The notes: generated by a model not told the origin, from the letters alone. 64,000 nucleotides of DNA from Kordiimonadales bacterium (GCA_002401685.1 NVTU01000007.1:23130-87129), one strand, 5' to 3'; shown: positions 30,211 through 40,765, counted from the first letter of the stretch. Program-made: numbers and translations.

Positions 30211-30334
30211 TCCCCGATGACGGTTTCCTTTTCGAAAAAAGATACTCCTCCTGCAAGTCTACTGACACTTTCTGGCACACGGTTTTGTATTCTGTTTGTT
30301 CTTCACTCAATTTACAAACATGAGAGCAAAAGAC

Positions 30335-30718
30335 ATGATCGGTTATATTACAGTAGGCACAAACGACTTCCCCAAAGCGTGCGATTTTTACGATACAGTT
30401 TTGGCGGAAATGGGCACAAAGCGCCTAATGGATTCCGAAGCATTTGTGGCTTGGGGCGTTGAAATGGATCAGCCTCTTTTTTCAGTCACCAAACCATTCG
30501 ACAAAGAAGCAGCCACGGTTGGCAACGGCGTGATGATCGGCCTTGCCGCAACTGACCGAGCTATGGTTGATAAAGTATATAATGCTGCCATCGCAGCAGG
30601 CGGGACATGCGAAGGAAAGCCTGGCACTCGCCAGGAATCAAGTGATTTTTATGTCGGCTATTTCCGTGACCTAGACGGCAACAAGATAAATGCTTTCTTT
30701 ATGGGCAGCGGCGAATAA
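30335..30718 (+). CDS. VOC family protein, paralog of 29789..30169
   Basis: MIGYITVGTNDFPKACDFYDTVLAEMGTKR; GYFRDLDGNKINAFF. Confidence 0.9.
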   Translation: MIGYITVGTNDFPKACDFYDTVLAEMGTKRLMDSEAFVAWGVEMDQPLFSVTKPFDKEAATVGNGVMIGLAATDRAMVDKVYNAAIAAGGTCEGKPGTRQESSDFYVGYFRDLDGNKINAFFMGSGE

Positions 30719-30741
30719 ACCAGTTTAAATTTCAAATGCGA

Positions 30742-30769
30742 AAGGCGCCTTGCGGGCGCCTTTTTTTTT
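30742..30769 (+). terminator. Rho-independent terminator
   Basis: AAGGCGCC TTGCG GGCGCCTT TTTTTTT. Confidence 0.9.
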
Positions 30770-30837
30770 GAAGCTTGTATATACCAGCCCGCCCATTAAG
30801 CTGCTGATAAATTGAATGTTTTTGAAGGAAAACAGTT

Positions 30838-31377
30838 ATGAGTTTCTCTCGCATCTCGGTTACCTGTTTCGTGGCCATAAGCATCCTAAGCATGGCAGCT
30901 CATGCAACTGAGGCCTCTTTCGCTGGAAACAGTGCAGCGAGGCAAGCTTTTGAAAAACTTGGCACGCTGGTGGGTAGCTGGAAGCCGCAGGACACACCCA
31001 ATTCAAAACTAACTATCATTTTCTCCCACACAGCAAATAAGACCGTGCTGCTGGAAACTTGGATGTCTGGCGAACGACAACACTCGCTGACAGTTTATCA
31101 TTTAGACGGGGAAAGCCTGCTAGCAACGCATTATTGCCCACAAGGCAACCAACCGCGTCTAAAAATGGAAGCTGCGAAAACAATTGGATTGATTAAATTC
31201 GGATTTATGGACGCCACGAACTTGGCAAACACCGAGCAATCTCACCAACACTCGCTCAGCTTTACCGTGCCAAAAAATGGCACGGTACTTTTAAGAAACG
31301 AAACTTACTTAAGCGGTGAAGGCATTGACACTTCAGAACTAAAACTAGTTCGATCTGACAAGGGCATGGAGCCGTAA
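30838..31377 (+). CDS. Secreted hypothetical protein
   Basis: Signal peptide ISVTCFVAISILSMAAHATEA; no recognised domain. Confidence 0.65.
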   Translation: MSFSRISVTCFVAISILSMAAHATEASFAGNSAARQAFEKLGTLVGSWKPQDTPNSKLTIIFSHTANKTVLLETWMSGERQHSLTVYHLDGESLLATHYCPQGNQPRLKMEAAKTIGLIKFGFMDATNLANTEQSHQHSLSFTVPKNGTVLLRNETYLSGEGIDTSELKLVRSDKGMEP

Positions 31378-31383
31378 CTCGCG

Positions 31384-31770
31384 CTATGCTTTGGCAAGCA
31401 TCGCCCCCATCATCTCGTGAACTTTATTCACAGCCTTAAGGGGGCGCAGCATTACCTTGAATTCGATGATTTTACCTTCATCGTTCCACGTGATCATGTC
31501 AATTCCGTCGATACGAATACCGTCGATAACCGTGTTAAATTCAATTACAGCACCGTTTTCAGATAGATATTCACCAACATATGCGAAGTTATCTCCGCTC
31601 AGCACTTTGCCTGCTGCCGACAAATACAGAAACGTAATGGCTTTGCCTTCTTGCGGCGTATGAACAACGGGCGAATGAAACACCACATCATCAGCCAGCA
31701 TATCGCTAAGCGCTTTAGTGTCGTGTTTTTCAACAAAATCATACCATTTTTGCAGGTTCGCTTTGCTCAT
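31384..31770 (-). CDS. Nuclear transport factor 2 / SnoaL-like protein
   Basis: LQKWYDFVEKHDTKALSDMLADDVVFHSPVVHTPQEGK. Confidence 0.85.
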   Translation of the reverse strand: MSKANLQKWYDFVEKHDTKALSDMLADDVVFHSPVVHTPQEGKAITFLYLSAAGKVLSGDNFAYVGEYLSENGAVIEFNTVIDGIRIDGIDMITWNDEGKIIEFKVMLRPLKAVNKVHEMMGAMLAKA

Positions 31771-31794
31771 TTCATATCCTTACATCAAGAAAAA

Positions 31795-31823
31795 GGGCGT
31801 TGATGCACTTAACACCAACGCCC
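31795..31823 (-). terminator. Terminator downstream of parC
   Basis: GGGCGTTG...CAACGCCC followed by T-tract on minus strand. Confidence 0.75.
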
Positions 31824-31851
31824 AATAACCTTAAGTCAAATTAGCTACGTT

Positions 31852-34110
31852 TCAACTGCCACCCCGGAATTTATTGTTCCTTGGGAAACCCATTGGCGGT
31901 AGACGCCCCGCATTACCCCGCTTTCCGGTCCACGGGTCCAGTTCTGTCTCTGTACGCCAACGATCGCCAGAGCCGCCCATGGGCCATGTAAGCCCTTCTT
32001 CCCGGCGGAAGGTCATCACGTCTGCAAGCAACCCACCTTTATAGCGTTGGAGTGCCACGCCTTGCCCACGGTTCATTGTCGGCAGTTCGTCAAGGCCAAA
32101 CACTAGGAGTTTACGGTTTTCGCCAATCACGGCTACGCTATCGCCGTCGACGGCAAAACAGTGCGTCGCAACGGCGTCGCCTGGCAAATTCAATATCTGC
32201 TTACCGCCTTTTTTCAAAGCAATGGCATTATCAACTTCGGCCATAAAGCCTTTACCTATCGAGGACGCTACAAACAGTTTGCCGCCCGGCACCGCCGTTA
32301 ACAGCGCAACGATTTCGTCGTTCGCATCCATATCCACCATCAGGCGCACAGGCTCACCGTTACCGCGCCCGCCCGGCAACTTATCACCGCCAAGCGTAAA
32401 CAGCTTTCCGTTGGTAGCAAAAAGGAAGATTTTATCTGTTGTATAGGCGTGGAAGCGGAATCTCTCTTCGTCGCCTTCTTTGTATTTCAGAACTTCTTCA
32501 GCTTTACTGTGGCCCTTCAGCCCACGTATCCAACCGCGTTTCGAGCAGATCACTGTGATCGGTTCTTTTTCGATCATCGCCTCAGGTGGCACATATACAA
32601 CATCAGGTACATCTGCGAAGAGGGTGCGGCGTTTACCCAGTTCCGTTTCCTGGCCAAATTTACGCTTTATCTCGAGGATGGCGTCACCAACAGTGATCCA
32701 CTGTAGATCAGAGGATGCGATCAGAGCCCTCAGTTTCTTGCCCTGAGCCGCCAACTTATCGTGCTCAGTGCGTATTTCTATTTCCTCAAGCTTACGCAAG
32801 GACCGCAAGCGCATATTCAGGATCGCTTCTGCCTGAACATCCGTCAGTTTAAAGGCCTGTATCAACCCGGCCTTGGCATTATCTTCTTCGCGAATAATGC
32901 GGATCACTTCGTCCAAGTTCAGGAAAGCAACCATATAACCGGTGAGTATCTCCATCCGGTGCTCGACTTTATTGAGCTTGAAATTGCTGCGACGCAGCAA
33001 CACATCAATCTGGTGGTCAAGGAAACTTTCAAGCATTTCCTTAAGCGACAACACCCGAGGTCGATTATCAGAGGCAATCACATTCATATTGAGAGAGAAG
33101 CGCGTCTCAAGCTCTGTCAGCTTATAGAGGCTTTCCATCAGAACTTTATCGTCAACCGTCCGGTTTTTTGGCTCGATAACAATGCGAATATCTTCGGCAG
33201 ATTCGTCGCGTACGTCTGTCAGGATCGGCAGTTTCTTATCAGAAATCAGATCGGCAATTTTCTCGATCAGTTTGGATTTCTGAACCTGATATGGAATTTC
33301 AGTAACAACGATATTATAAAGCCCGCGCGGCAGCTCTTCCCGTTCCCATTTAGCCCGCAGGCGGAATGACCCCCGACCCGTTTCGTAGGAATGAATGATG
33401 CTTTCCTTAGGCTCTACAATCGTGCCGCCGGTTGGGAAATCCGGGCCCTGGATATGCTCCAGCAGATCACGAACAGTAACTTCAGTCCCTGGATTACGGC
33501 GCGCTTCAATAAGAAGCTGCATGCCGTCCACCAGTTCGCCAACATTATGCGGCGCAATATTAGTAGCCATGCCCACCGCGATGCCAGTGGAACCGTTAGC
33601 AAGCAAATTCGGAAAAGCCGCTGGGAAAACAATAGGTTCGTCGTCTTCACCATCATATGTTTCGCGCATATCGACAGCGTCTTCTTCAAGACCCTCCATC
33701 AGCGCAGCACCAACTTCCGTCAGCCTTGCTTCTGTGTACCGCATCGCAGCCGCATTATCGCCGTCGATGTTACCGAAGTTACCTTGGCCGTCTACAAGCG
33801 GATAGCGAACCGAGAAATCCTGCGCCAAGCGCACCAAGGCATCATAAACCGATTGGTCACCATGCGGGTGATATTTACCGATCACATCGCCGATAACACG
33901 CGCACACTTTTTATAGCCGGTCTTCGGATCCAGCTTCAAAAGCCGCATCGCATACAGCAACCGCCTATGAACAGGTTTCAGCCCGTCTCTTACGTCAGGC
34001 AAGGACCGCGACATGATTGTAGCCAATGCGTACGCTAAATAGCGATCGCTCAACGCCTTGGAAAAAGGCGTCTCGATGATATTTTCAGGAAACTCAGAAT
34101 GCTGTGACAT
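31852..34110 (-). CDS. parC: DNA topoisomerase IV subunit A
   Basis: LPDVRDGLKPVHRRLLYAMRLLKLDP; GKYHPHGDQSVYDALVRLAQDFSVRYPLVDGQGNFG. Confidence 0.95.
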   Translation of the reverse strand: MSQHSEFPENIIETPFSKALSDRYLAYALATIMSRSLPDVRDGLKPVHRRLLYAMRLLKLDPKTGYKKCARVIGDVIGKYHPHGDQSVYDALVRLAQDFSVRYPLVDGQGNFGNIDGDNAAAMRYTEARLTEVGAALMEGLEEDAVDMRETYDGEDDEPIVFPAAFPNLLANGSTGIAVGMATNIAPHNVGELVDGMQLLIEARRNPGTEVTVRDLLEHIQGPDFPTGGTIVEPKESIIHSYETGRGSFRLRAKWEREELPRGLYNIVVTEIPYQVQKSKLIEKIADLISDKKLPILTDVRDESAEDIRIVIEPKNRTVDDKVLMESLYKLTELETRFSLNMNVIASDNRPRVLSLKEMLESFLDHQIDVLLRRSNFKLNKVEHRMEILTGYMVAFLNLDEVIRIIREEDNAKAGLIQAFKLTDVQAEAILNMRLRSLRKLEEIEIRTEHDKLAAQGKKLRALIASSDLQWITVGDAILEIKRKFGQETELGKRRTLFADVPDVVYVPPEAMIEKEPITVICSKRGWIRGLKGHSKAEEVLKYKEGDEERFRFHAYTTDKIFLFATNGKLFTLGGDKLPGGRGNGEPVRLMVDMDANDEIVALLTAVPGGKLFVASSIGKGFMAEVDNAIALKKGGKQILNLPGDAVATHCFAVDGDSVAVIGENRKLLVFGLDELPTMNRGQGVALQRYKGGLLADVMTFRREEGLTWPMGGSGDRWRTETELDPWTGKRGNAGRLPPMGFPRNNKFRGGS

Positions 34111-34184
34111 GCGGCGACTATATCAGCATGATTTTAGATGGCTACAAGATGTTGTGGTTTTCCACAGAAATTTTACGAAGGCGG

Positions 34185-34949
34185 CTACGGGTGGGGTTGA
34201 ACTGTCGCCAAAAGCGACGAAAACAACCGCTCTCGCGCGGCCGGTTGGCCTTTACCGTGTACAATCCAAATATTGCGCTCCAGAAAATACCCGGTGAGTT
34301 TAAGCCCATTTATCACGTCATCCAGCGATGGAGCGGATACCGCACCCGACGCCACGAAAGCTGGAAGATCAAGCAATCTCCCTTTATAAGGCATGCCAGC
34401 TTCGCCGCTAACTGCGCGGCCTGACTTTGGCGAAACATAAATGAGATTTTCTTTCGTACCCGTCGATGCACATTCGCTGAGATCAAGGCCAAAGCCAACT
34501 GCTGAAAGAATGCCGAGTTCAAGCTTTGTCAGTGCAGCAGCCCAGTCTTGCATACCACTGCTGTCATGCTCCAGAAGGTCGAGTACCACCTTCAAGCCCG
34601 CATAAACGCCTTCGTGCAGTTCCCGTTCGTTCATGGTGGAAGCAACGGTCGCTGTAACAGCTGACAAAGCCGCTAGTCTGCTACCGTCCCCCAACATTAG
34701 GCCAAGCGGACTATGCACAAGTTCAACAGTGAAACGGCCAAGGTTGGTTTCTAGACGTGACCGCCATGTAACCGCGAGCTGGTTACCGGGTTGCAGGTTT
34801 GCTTTATTGCGCCGCCCTAACCCACCCTTTATAAAACCGCGCGCGCGGCCGTGGTGGGGTGTCATCACTTCAAGCACCGCGTCGGAATCGCCGAGACGCG
34901 CAGCAGAAAGAACAATAGCTTCGTCTGTCCACTCCACGCTGCGCCCCAC
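34185..34949 (-). CDS. recO: DNA repair protein RecO
   Basis: WTDEAIVLSAARLGDSDAVLEVMTPHHGRARGFIKGG; adjacent to era/rnc. Confidence 0.93.
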   Translation of the reverse strand: MGRSVEWTDEAIVLSAARLGDSDAVLEVMTPHHGRARGFIKGGLGRRNKANLQPGNQLAVTWRSRLETNLGRFTVELVHSPLGLMLGDGSRLAALSAVTATVASTMNERELHEGVYAGLKVVLDLLEHDSSGMQDWAAALTKLELGILSAVGFGLDLSECASTGTKENLIYVSPKSGRAVSGEAGMPYKGRLLDLPAFVASGAVSAPSLDDVINGLKLTGYFLERNIWIVHGKGQPAARERLFSSLLATVQPHP

Positions 34950-34965
34950 CTTACCCTGAAAGCCG

Positions 34966-35877
34966 TTAGTCTACGAAATCGAGACCCATGTCCTGATACA
35001 TCGCGCGGTCATCCGCCCAGCGCTCAGTTGTCCTTACATGTAGGAACAAATGCACTCTGTGGCCGAATTCCGCTTCCATTTCTTCGCGCGCCATCTGACC
35101 GAGAAGCTTAAGCATACTGCCGCCCTTCCCGATCACAATGCCCTTTTGCGTTTCGCGCTGAACATGAACTACCTGTTCAATACGAACCGAGCCATCATCG
35201 CGCTCGTCCCACTTTTCGGTCTCAACCGTTGTGTGATAGGGCAGTTCATCATGAAGGCGCAGATATATTTTCTCGCGCGTAATTTCAGACGCCAACAGCC
35301 GCATCGTAACATCCGCGATCTGATCTTCAGGGTACATCCACGGGCCAACTTCAGCTTGTGCCGCCAGATGCGCCTTCAAATCGTCAACGCCGTCACCCTT
35401 TAAGGCGGAAATCAGGAACGTGTCTGTAAACAGGCCAGTGTCATTCAGCTCTTGCATCATAGCCAGCAAGCTGTCACGGCGCAGACCGTCAATCTTGTTA
35501 AGAACCAGAATAGGCTTCGCTTTCGCCCGTTTGAGGCCCTGAATAATATTATTCACTTCATCGGTAAGCCCTCGGCGTGCATCCACAAGCAGCAATGTTG
35601 TCTCAGCGTCTTCGGAGCCTTTCCAGGCGGCTTTCACCATGGCGCGGTCGAGCCTGCGCTTCGGCTCAAAAATACCAGGTGTGTCGATGAACACCAGCTG
35701 CGCATTTTCAAACATACCAATGCCGGTAATACGGGTGCGCGTTGTCTGCGCTTTATGGGTTACAATCGCCACCTTAGCACCCACAAGGGCGTTCAAAAGT
35801 GTCGATTTTCCAGCGTTAGGAGCTCCTAGTAGAGCAACAAAGCCACAGCGTTTTTCTTGTTCTGGCGTCTTCGCCAT
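34966..35877 (-). CDS. era: GTPase Era
   Basis: CGFVALLGAPNAGKSTLLNALVGAKVAIVTHKAQTTRTRITGI; KH domain GKGGSMLKLLGQ. Confidence 0.97.
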   Translation of the reverse strand: MAKTPEQEKRCGFVALLGAPNAGKSTLLNALVGAKVAIVTHKAQTTRTRITGIGMFENAQLVFIDTPGIFEPKRRLDRAMVKAAWKGSEDAETTLLLVDARRGLTDEVNNIIQGLKRAKAKPILVLNKIDGLRRDSLLAMMQELNDTGLFTDTFLISALKGDGVDDLKAHLAAQAEVGPWMYPEDQIADVTMRLLASEITREKIYLRLHDELPYHTTVETEKWDERDDGSVRIEQVVHVQRETQKGIVIGKGGSMLKLLGQMAREEMEAEFGHRVHLFLHVRTTERWADDRAMYQDMGLDFVD

Positions 35878-36566
35878 CAGTTTTCTCCAGAAAGTTTTTT
35901 ATAGAGCATCTGTGCGGATGCCTGCTCAGCCAACCGTTTGGCTGAACCCTTTGCTGAGGCAGCACCTTTGCCTTCAACGGTCACTTTAATTTTGAATATT
36001 GGATCATGATCAGGACCTGTCCTGTCGGTAACTGTATAAATAGGAAGTGGCAGCGCTCTTGCCTGACACCATTCCTGCAACAGAGTTTTGCTGTCCCGTA
36101 CAGCATCCAGCACAGCGCCCGCGGCAAGCGGTATCCAGTGCTGACGAATAAATTTGTTTACTGCCTCAAAGCCTGCATCGAGGTATATTGCGCCGATCAC
36201 GCTTTCGCACACATCCGACTGAACAGCTTCCTTCGTCCGCGTGCCTTCGGTTTCAGCGCCTGGCGTCAGAAAAATTGCGTCAACAATACCGAGCTTTACC
36301 GCCATCTCCGCTAGCGTTTCTTTACGAACGAGTGACGCATATCTGCGGTTCAAGCTGCCTTCAGCCTCGTTTGGAAAAGCTTCCAGGAGCCACGTAGAAA
36401 TCACTAGCCCTAAAACCCTATCACCAAGAAATTCAAGCCGCTGGTAATTATAGGTTCCCGACAAAGATGGATGCGTTAAGGCTTCTTCCAACAAGGCTGG
36501 GTTTTCGAAATGGTGCCCAACTAATTCTGTTGGGATTTCCCTTTTGATATTTTTCTTAGCCATCAA
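35877..36566 (-). CDS. rnc: Ribonuclease III
   Basis: YQRLEFLGDRVLGLVIS; C-terminal dsRBD. Confidence 0.97.
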   Translation of the reverse strand: MMAKKNIKREIPTELVGHHFENPALLEEALTHPSLSGTYNYQRLEFLGDRVLGLVISTWLLEAFPNEAEGSLNRRYASLVRKETLAEMAVKLGIVDAIFLTPGAETEGTRTKEAVQSDVCESVIGAIYLDAGFEAVNKFIRQHWIPLAAGAVLDAVRDSKTLLQEWCQARALPLPIYTVTDRTGPDHDPIFKIKVTVEGKGAASAKGSAKRLAEQASAQMLYKKLSGEN

Positions 36567-37297
36567 ACGCGTGCCTCATCCATAAGACGGCGCATTTCAA
36601 CGATGGACGTTTCCAATCCGTGGAAGATCGCCTCACCAATAAGAAAATGCCCGATATTCAATTCCATCAGCTCCGGTATTGCAGCTATATCTGTAACGGT
36701 ATCATAACTTAAACCGTGTCCAGCATGCATCTCAAGGCCTCTCTCGAAACCGTACTTCGATGCAGCGCGGATGCGTTCAAGCTCTTCAAGCCGTGCCTCG
36801 CCGGTTTTTTCGCAGTAGGCCCCCGTATGCAGTTCAGCAACAGGCGCCCCAAGTGACAATGCCGCATCGAGCTGCTCAACATCAGGATCAACAAACATGC
36901 TCACACGAATTCCGGCATCAGAAAGCTCATTCACAAAATGCTTTAGCCGGTTATGCTGTCCCGCAACATCAAGGCCACCTTCTGTTGTAAGCTCTTGCCG
37001 CTTTTCGGGCACAAGACAACATGCATTCGGCTTGTGGCGTAGCGCAATCTCCAACATTTCCTCGGTTGCCGCCATTTCAAAATTCAGTGGCACGGTTAAA
37101 ACATCTGCGAGTGTTGAAATATCATCGTCTGAAATATGGCGTCTGTCTTCCCGCAGGTGCGCGGTTATACCATCCGCCCCAGCACGCACAGCTAGCCCAG
37201 CTGCCCTCACGGGATCAGGATGTCGGATGCCGCGTGCGTTCCTAATGGTCGCCACATGGTCAATGTTCACACCAAGCCGTAATTTACCGTTGGTCAT
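36563..37297 (-). CDS. pdxJ: Pyridoxine 5'-phosphate synthase
   Basis: LRLGVNIDHVATIRNARGIRHPDPVRAAGLAVRAGADGITAHLREDRRHI. Confidence 0.97.
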   Translation of the reverse strand: MTNGKLRLGVNIDHVATIRNARGIRHPDPVRAAGLAVRAGADGITAHLREDRRHISDDDISTLADVLTVPLNFEMAATEEMLEIALRHKPNACCLVPEKRQELTTEGGLDVAGQHNRLKHFVNELSDAGIRVSMFVDPDVEQLDAALSLGAPVAELHTGAYCEKTGEARLEELERIRAASKYGFERGLEMHAGHGLSYDTVTDIAAIPELMELNIGHFLIGEAIFHGLETSIVEMRRLMDEARV

Positions 37298-37325
37298 CGC
37301 CTATTCCACAAAGTACTTTTGTCTT

Positions 37326-37913
37326 TCAAACGCTTGGTCCATCACCATTTTGGCTCTCTGTAGACAAACTTTTAAGGGCACGCCTAGCTCGACGCCGCTC
37401 ACGGTAGCCAGTGATCGTGCTTTTCACGCTTATATAGCACACTATCCAAACAAAAATCGCTACCGGAATTCCGCCAATAAGCAACGGGAAGACTATTGGG
37501 AAGAATGAGGCCATATAGGCCATCGGATCTTCCCACAAAGTCACAAAACTAAGCGGTGGCACATAGGCCGAAACATCTTGTCCCAACAAAAACGCACCCA
37601 CGGCGCTGGTTAACGCAAAAATCAGCGGGAACGTCCACGGGTTACCAACTGCGGTACCAATCGCTGCGGCCCACATATTTCCCCGTGTAAACCATGCCAA
37701 GATGAACCCCAACAGGAAGTGAAGGCCCAGAAATGGTGTAAAAGAAACCGCCGCGCCGGATGCCATGCCTGCAGCAATACTGTGCGTACTGCCCGGCAAG
37801 CGCCCAATTCGGTGGAAAATATATGTCCAGGCACGCTTCAGCCCCGTGCGCGGCCAGAGCCAACTAAGCACGCGCTTCCATAAAGGCAACTGATGTTTAC
37901 GTCGAAATAACAT
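37326..37913 (-). CDS. DUF2062 domain-containing membrane protein
   Basis: GSTHSIAAGMASGAAVSFTPFLGLHFLLGFILAWFTRGNMWAAAIGTAVGNPWTFP. Confidence 0.92.
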   Translation of the reverse strand: MLFRRKHQLPLWKRVLSWLWPRTGLKRAWTYIFHRIGRLPGSTHSIAAGMASGAAVSFTPFLGLHFLLGFILAWFTRGNMWAAAIGTAVGNPWTFPLIFALTSAVGAFLLGQDVSAYVPPLSFVTLWEDPMAYMASFFPIVFPLLIGGIPVAIFVWIVCYISVKSTITGYRERRRARRALKSLSTESQNGDGPSV

Positions 37914-37932
37914 TAATAATAACTTATACTTA

Positions 37933-38517
37933 TCAGGATTTCAGGCCGCGGCTGCCAGGTTTAATAGCAGGGACTGCCGCCAACTCTGCAGGAACATCTT
38001 CAGGCTTATATGTTGGCGCATCAATTGTCGCAAGCGCAGTGATCGGCGCCCCAACTTCGGCCTTTCCGTTCGACCGATTAATCAAGCACCCAGCAGCCAC
38101 AACATTGCCGCCCCAGGCGTTGATGGTTTTAATACATTCGCGCGACGACAAGCCCGTTGTGATGATATCTTCCATCATCAGAACTTTAGCGCCTTCAGGA
38201 ATGGCGAAACCGCGGCGCAGCGCAAATTCACCCTCAACTCGCTCTGTAAATACGTTGGGAACGCCGAGTTGACGCGCCACTTCGAAGCCCACTATCACGC
38301 CGCCCATTGCAGGGCTAACAACCAAATCAATTTCCGCGCCAGTGGCCTTTAACTTCTCAACAAATGCCCCACAAAGCCGCATCGCTCGTTTTGGATCCAT
38401 CAAGACACGTGCACACTGAAGGTAGACAGGGCTGTGCAAGCCGGACGACAGTTTAAAATGTCCTTCGAGAAGAGCCTCGGCATCCCGAAATTCAGCGAGT
38501 ACGGCTTCCTGATCCAT
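37933..38517 (-). CDS. pyrE: Orotate phosphoribosyltransferase
   Basis: LEGHFKLSSGLHSPVYLQCARVL; VLMMEDIITTGLSSRECI. Confidence 0.95.
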   Translation of the reverse strand: MDQEAVLAEFRDAEALLEGHFKLSSGLHSPVYLQCARVLMDPKRAMRLCGAFVEKLKATGAEIDLVVSPAMGGVIVGFEVARQLGVPNVFTERVEGEFALRRGFAIPEGAKVLMMEDIITTGLSSRECIKTINAWGGNVVAAGCLINRSNGKAEVGAPITALATIDAPTYKPEDVPAELAAVPAIKPGSRGLKS

Positions 38518-38626
38518 TTATGTTTCCTTTTGCGTGCCCAAGGCATCGATTTTCTCTAAATTACTTGAGCGCGGATACCGCTCATAACCCGCAGCGTCAA
38601 GCGATTTATGTCGACGGGTCCCGTAG

Positions 38627-40765
38627 TTACCCAAGGACACGGTCCACTGCCCCGATCACTCTGCTTACGCGCAGTGCCCGCGTAACTTTATTCAAGTGTT
38701 TCACATCTTTTACTTCAAGGTCGATTAACATCACATAAAACTCGGGATCACGGTCCGAAATATCAACGTTTGAAATATTGCCGCCACTCTTCGACACAGT
38801 GGCAGCAATGGCCGCAAGCGCTCCGCGTTCGTTGATCACCTCAAGCCGCAGGCGCCCTACATAAAAGATATTATCGTCTTTTTTGTCTTCCCAGTGCAGA
38901 TCAAGCCATCGTTCGGGCTCGTTATCCAAATCATCAAGCGTAGAACAATCGATGGTGTGAATTTCTGCGCCACGCCCCGGGATCAAAATCCCCACAATTC
39001 TATCGTCTTTTACCGGGTGGCAACAATCAGCGAAATGCACGGCAGAATCGCGGCTCACGCCGGCGATTGGAACAACACCGGCTTTCATTTCTTCCCAGTC
39101 CTGATGGACAGAGGGCAACCCTTCGGAGCGCGCATCTTCTTTATAGCCTGGATAGGCCGCACGTAGCACATCATCCTCTGTGATAGTGCCCTCGCCAACC
39201 ATGGCGAACAGCATTTCATTGTCTTCCAGATTTAAAACTTTAGAAGCTTCATCAATAACCTGAGCAGAAAAATCAAGCCCGTTTCTGCGACAGGCTTTTT
39301 CGATCAGCGTTTTACCTAAAACACTATATTCTGCATGCTGCTGGTGTTTTACATATCGACGAATTGCCGACCGCGCTTTACCTGTAATGACGAAGTTCTC
39401 CCAACGCAGGGATGGCATCTGTCCCTCGGAGGTCAGAATCTGCACCTGATCGCCATTTTCTAGCTGGTGTCGAAGTGGCACCATACGGCCGTTCACTTTG
39501 GCGCCAACGCAGTGGTCGCCCACCTCGGTGTGCACGGCATACGCAAAATCTACCGTCGTGGACCCGCGCGGAAGCGATACCAGTTCGCCCTTTGGCGTAA
39601 AGCAAAACACTTTATCCTGGAACATAGCGAGCTTTGTGTGCGCCAAAAACTCTTCAGGATCCTGCGTTTGCTCCAAAATCTCCAGCAGCTCCTGCACCCA
39701 CACATATTGTGTGCCTTCCGCCTTCGACGCTTTTTGCTTATATTGCCAGTGTGCTGCGATTCCAATCTCAGCTTCTTCGTTCATCTCGTGCGTTCGAAGC
39801 TGAATCTCTAATCGATTATTTGAAGGCCCAATCACAGTGGTGTGGATTGATCGGTACAAGTTCCGCTTAGGTGTCGAGATATAATCCTTAAACCGACCTG
39901 GGATCATGGGATAGTTTTGGTGTACAATACCAAGCGCACGGTAACATTCTGCCGGGTCTTTCACTTTAATTCGGAAAGCCATCACATCTGAAAGCTGTTC
40001 AAAAGCGACATTCTGGCGTTCCATTTTTTTCCAAATGGAATAAGGCCGTTTGATCCGGCCTTTCACTGTCGCCTCAATGCCGTTATCCGCCATAAGGTCT
40101 TCGAGCGCTTTCACCATATCTGCTTCTAGGTTGGGACTTTTCTCAATCAGGAAATCGAGCCGCGCTTTAATCGATTCCATCGCTTCAAGCTCAAGGTTTT
40201 CAAAAGCCGCGTGCTCGAGCTCATCCTTCAGATCGTGCATACCCATGCGCTCCGCAAGCGGCGCATAAATCTCAAGCGTTTCGTTAGCAATTCTCCGGCG
40301 CTTGTCCATTTTCTTGATATGCTTCAGAGTGCGCATATTATGGCAACGGTCGGCGAGTTTTACCAGCAACACCCTAATATCATTAGACATTGCAAGCAGG
40401 AACTTCCGGAAATTTTCCGCCTGTCGGACGCTTTCTGTTTGGAGCTCAATTTTCGAAAGCTTGGTGACACCGTCTACTAGCTCCGCAATCTTATCACCGA
40501 ACACGTCGCGAATTTCGTCAATTGTAGCAACCGTATCCTCGACAACATCATGCAAAAGAGCTGTCGCGATTGTATCACAATCGAGCTTCATATCTGTAAG
40601 GATCGCCGCAACTTCCAGCGGGTGCGAAAAGTACGGATCGCCCGACGCCCTCTTCTGCGTTCCGTGTGCCCGCATGGCAAAAACATACGCGCGGTTCAAC
40701 AGCGCTTCATCGACATTTTCGTCGTACGCACGTACCAAATCTACAAGTTCAAACTGCCGGATCAC
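38627..40765 (-). CDS. rsh: Bifunctional (p)ppGpp synthetase/hydrolase (RelA/SpoT)
   Basis: HD domain HDVVEDT, TGS, ACT domains; FKDYISTPKRNLYRSIHTTVIGP. Confidence 0.96.
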   Translation of the reverse strand: MIRQFELVDLVRAYDENVDEALLNRAYVFAMRAHGTQKRASGDPYFSHPLEVAAILTDMKLDCDTIATALLHDVVEDTVATIDEIRDVFGDKIAELVDGVTKLSKIELQTESVRQAENFRKFLLAMSNDIRVLLVKLADRCHNMRTLKHIKKMDKRRRIANETLEIYAPLAERMGMHDLKDELEHAAFENLELEAMESIKARLDFLIEKSPNLEADMVKALEDLMADNGIEATVKGRIKRPYSIWKKMERQNVAFEQLSDVMAFRIKVKDPAECYRALGIVHQNYPMIPGRFKDYISTPKRNLYRSIHTTVIGPSNNRLEIQLRTHEMNEEAEIGIAAHWQYKQKASKAEGTQYVWVQELLEILEQTQDPEEFLAHTKLAMFQDKVFCFTPKGELVSLPRGSTTVDFAYAVHTEVGDHCVGAKVNGRMVPLRHQLENGDQVQILTSEGQMPSLRWENFVITGKARSAIRRYVKHQQHAEYSVLGKTLIEKACRRNGLDFSAQVIDEASKVLNLEDNEMLFAMVGEGTITEDDVLRAAYPGYKEDARSEGLPSVHQDWEEMKAGVVPIAGVSRDSAVHFADCCHPVKDDRIVGILIPGRGAEIHTIDCSTLDDLDNEPERWLDLHWEDKKDDNIFYVGRLRLEVINERGALAAIAATVSKSGGNISNVDISDRDPEFYVMLIDLEVKDVKHLNKVTRALRVSRVIGAVDRVLG

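Noticed and set aside
32761-34038. Long plus-strand ORFs (202 aa and 215 aa)
   Set aside because: Antisense to parC; composition is a reverse-complement artefact.
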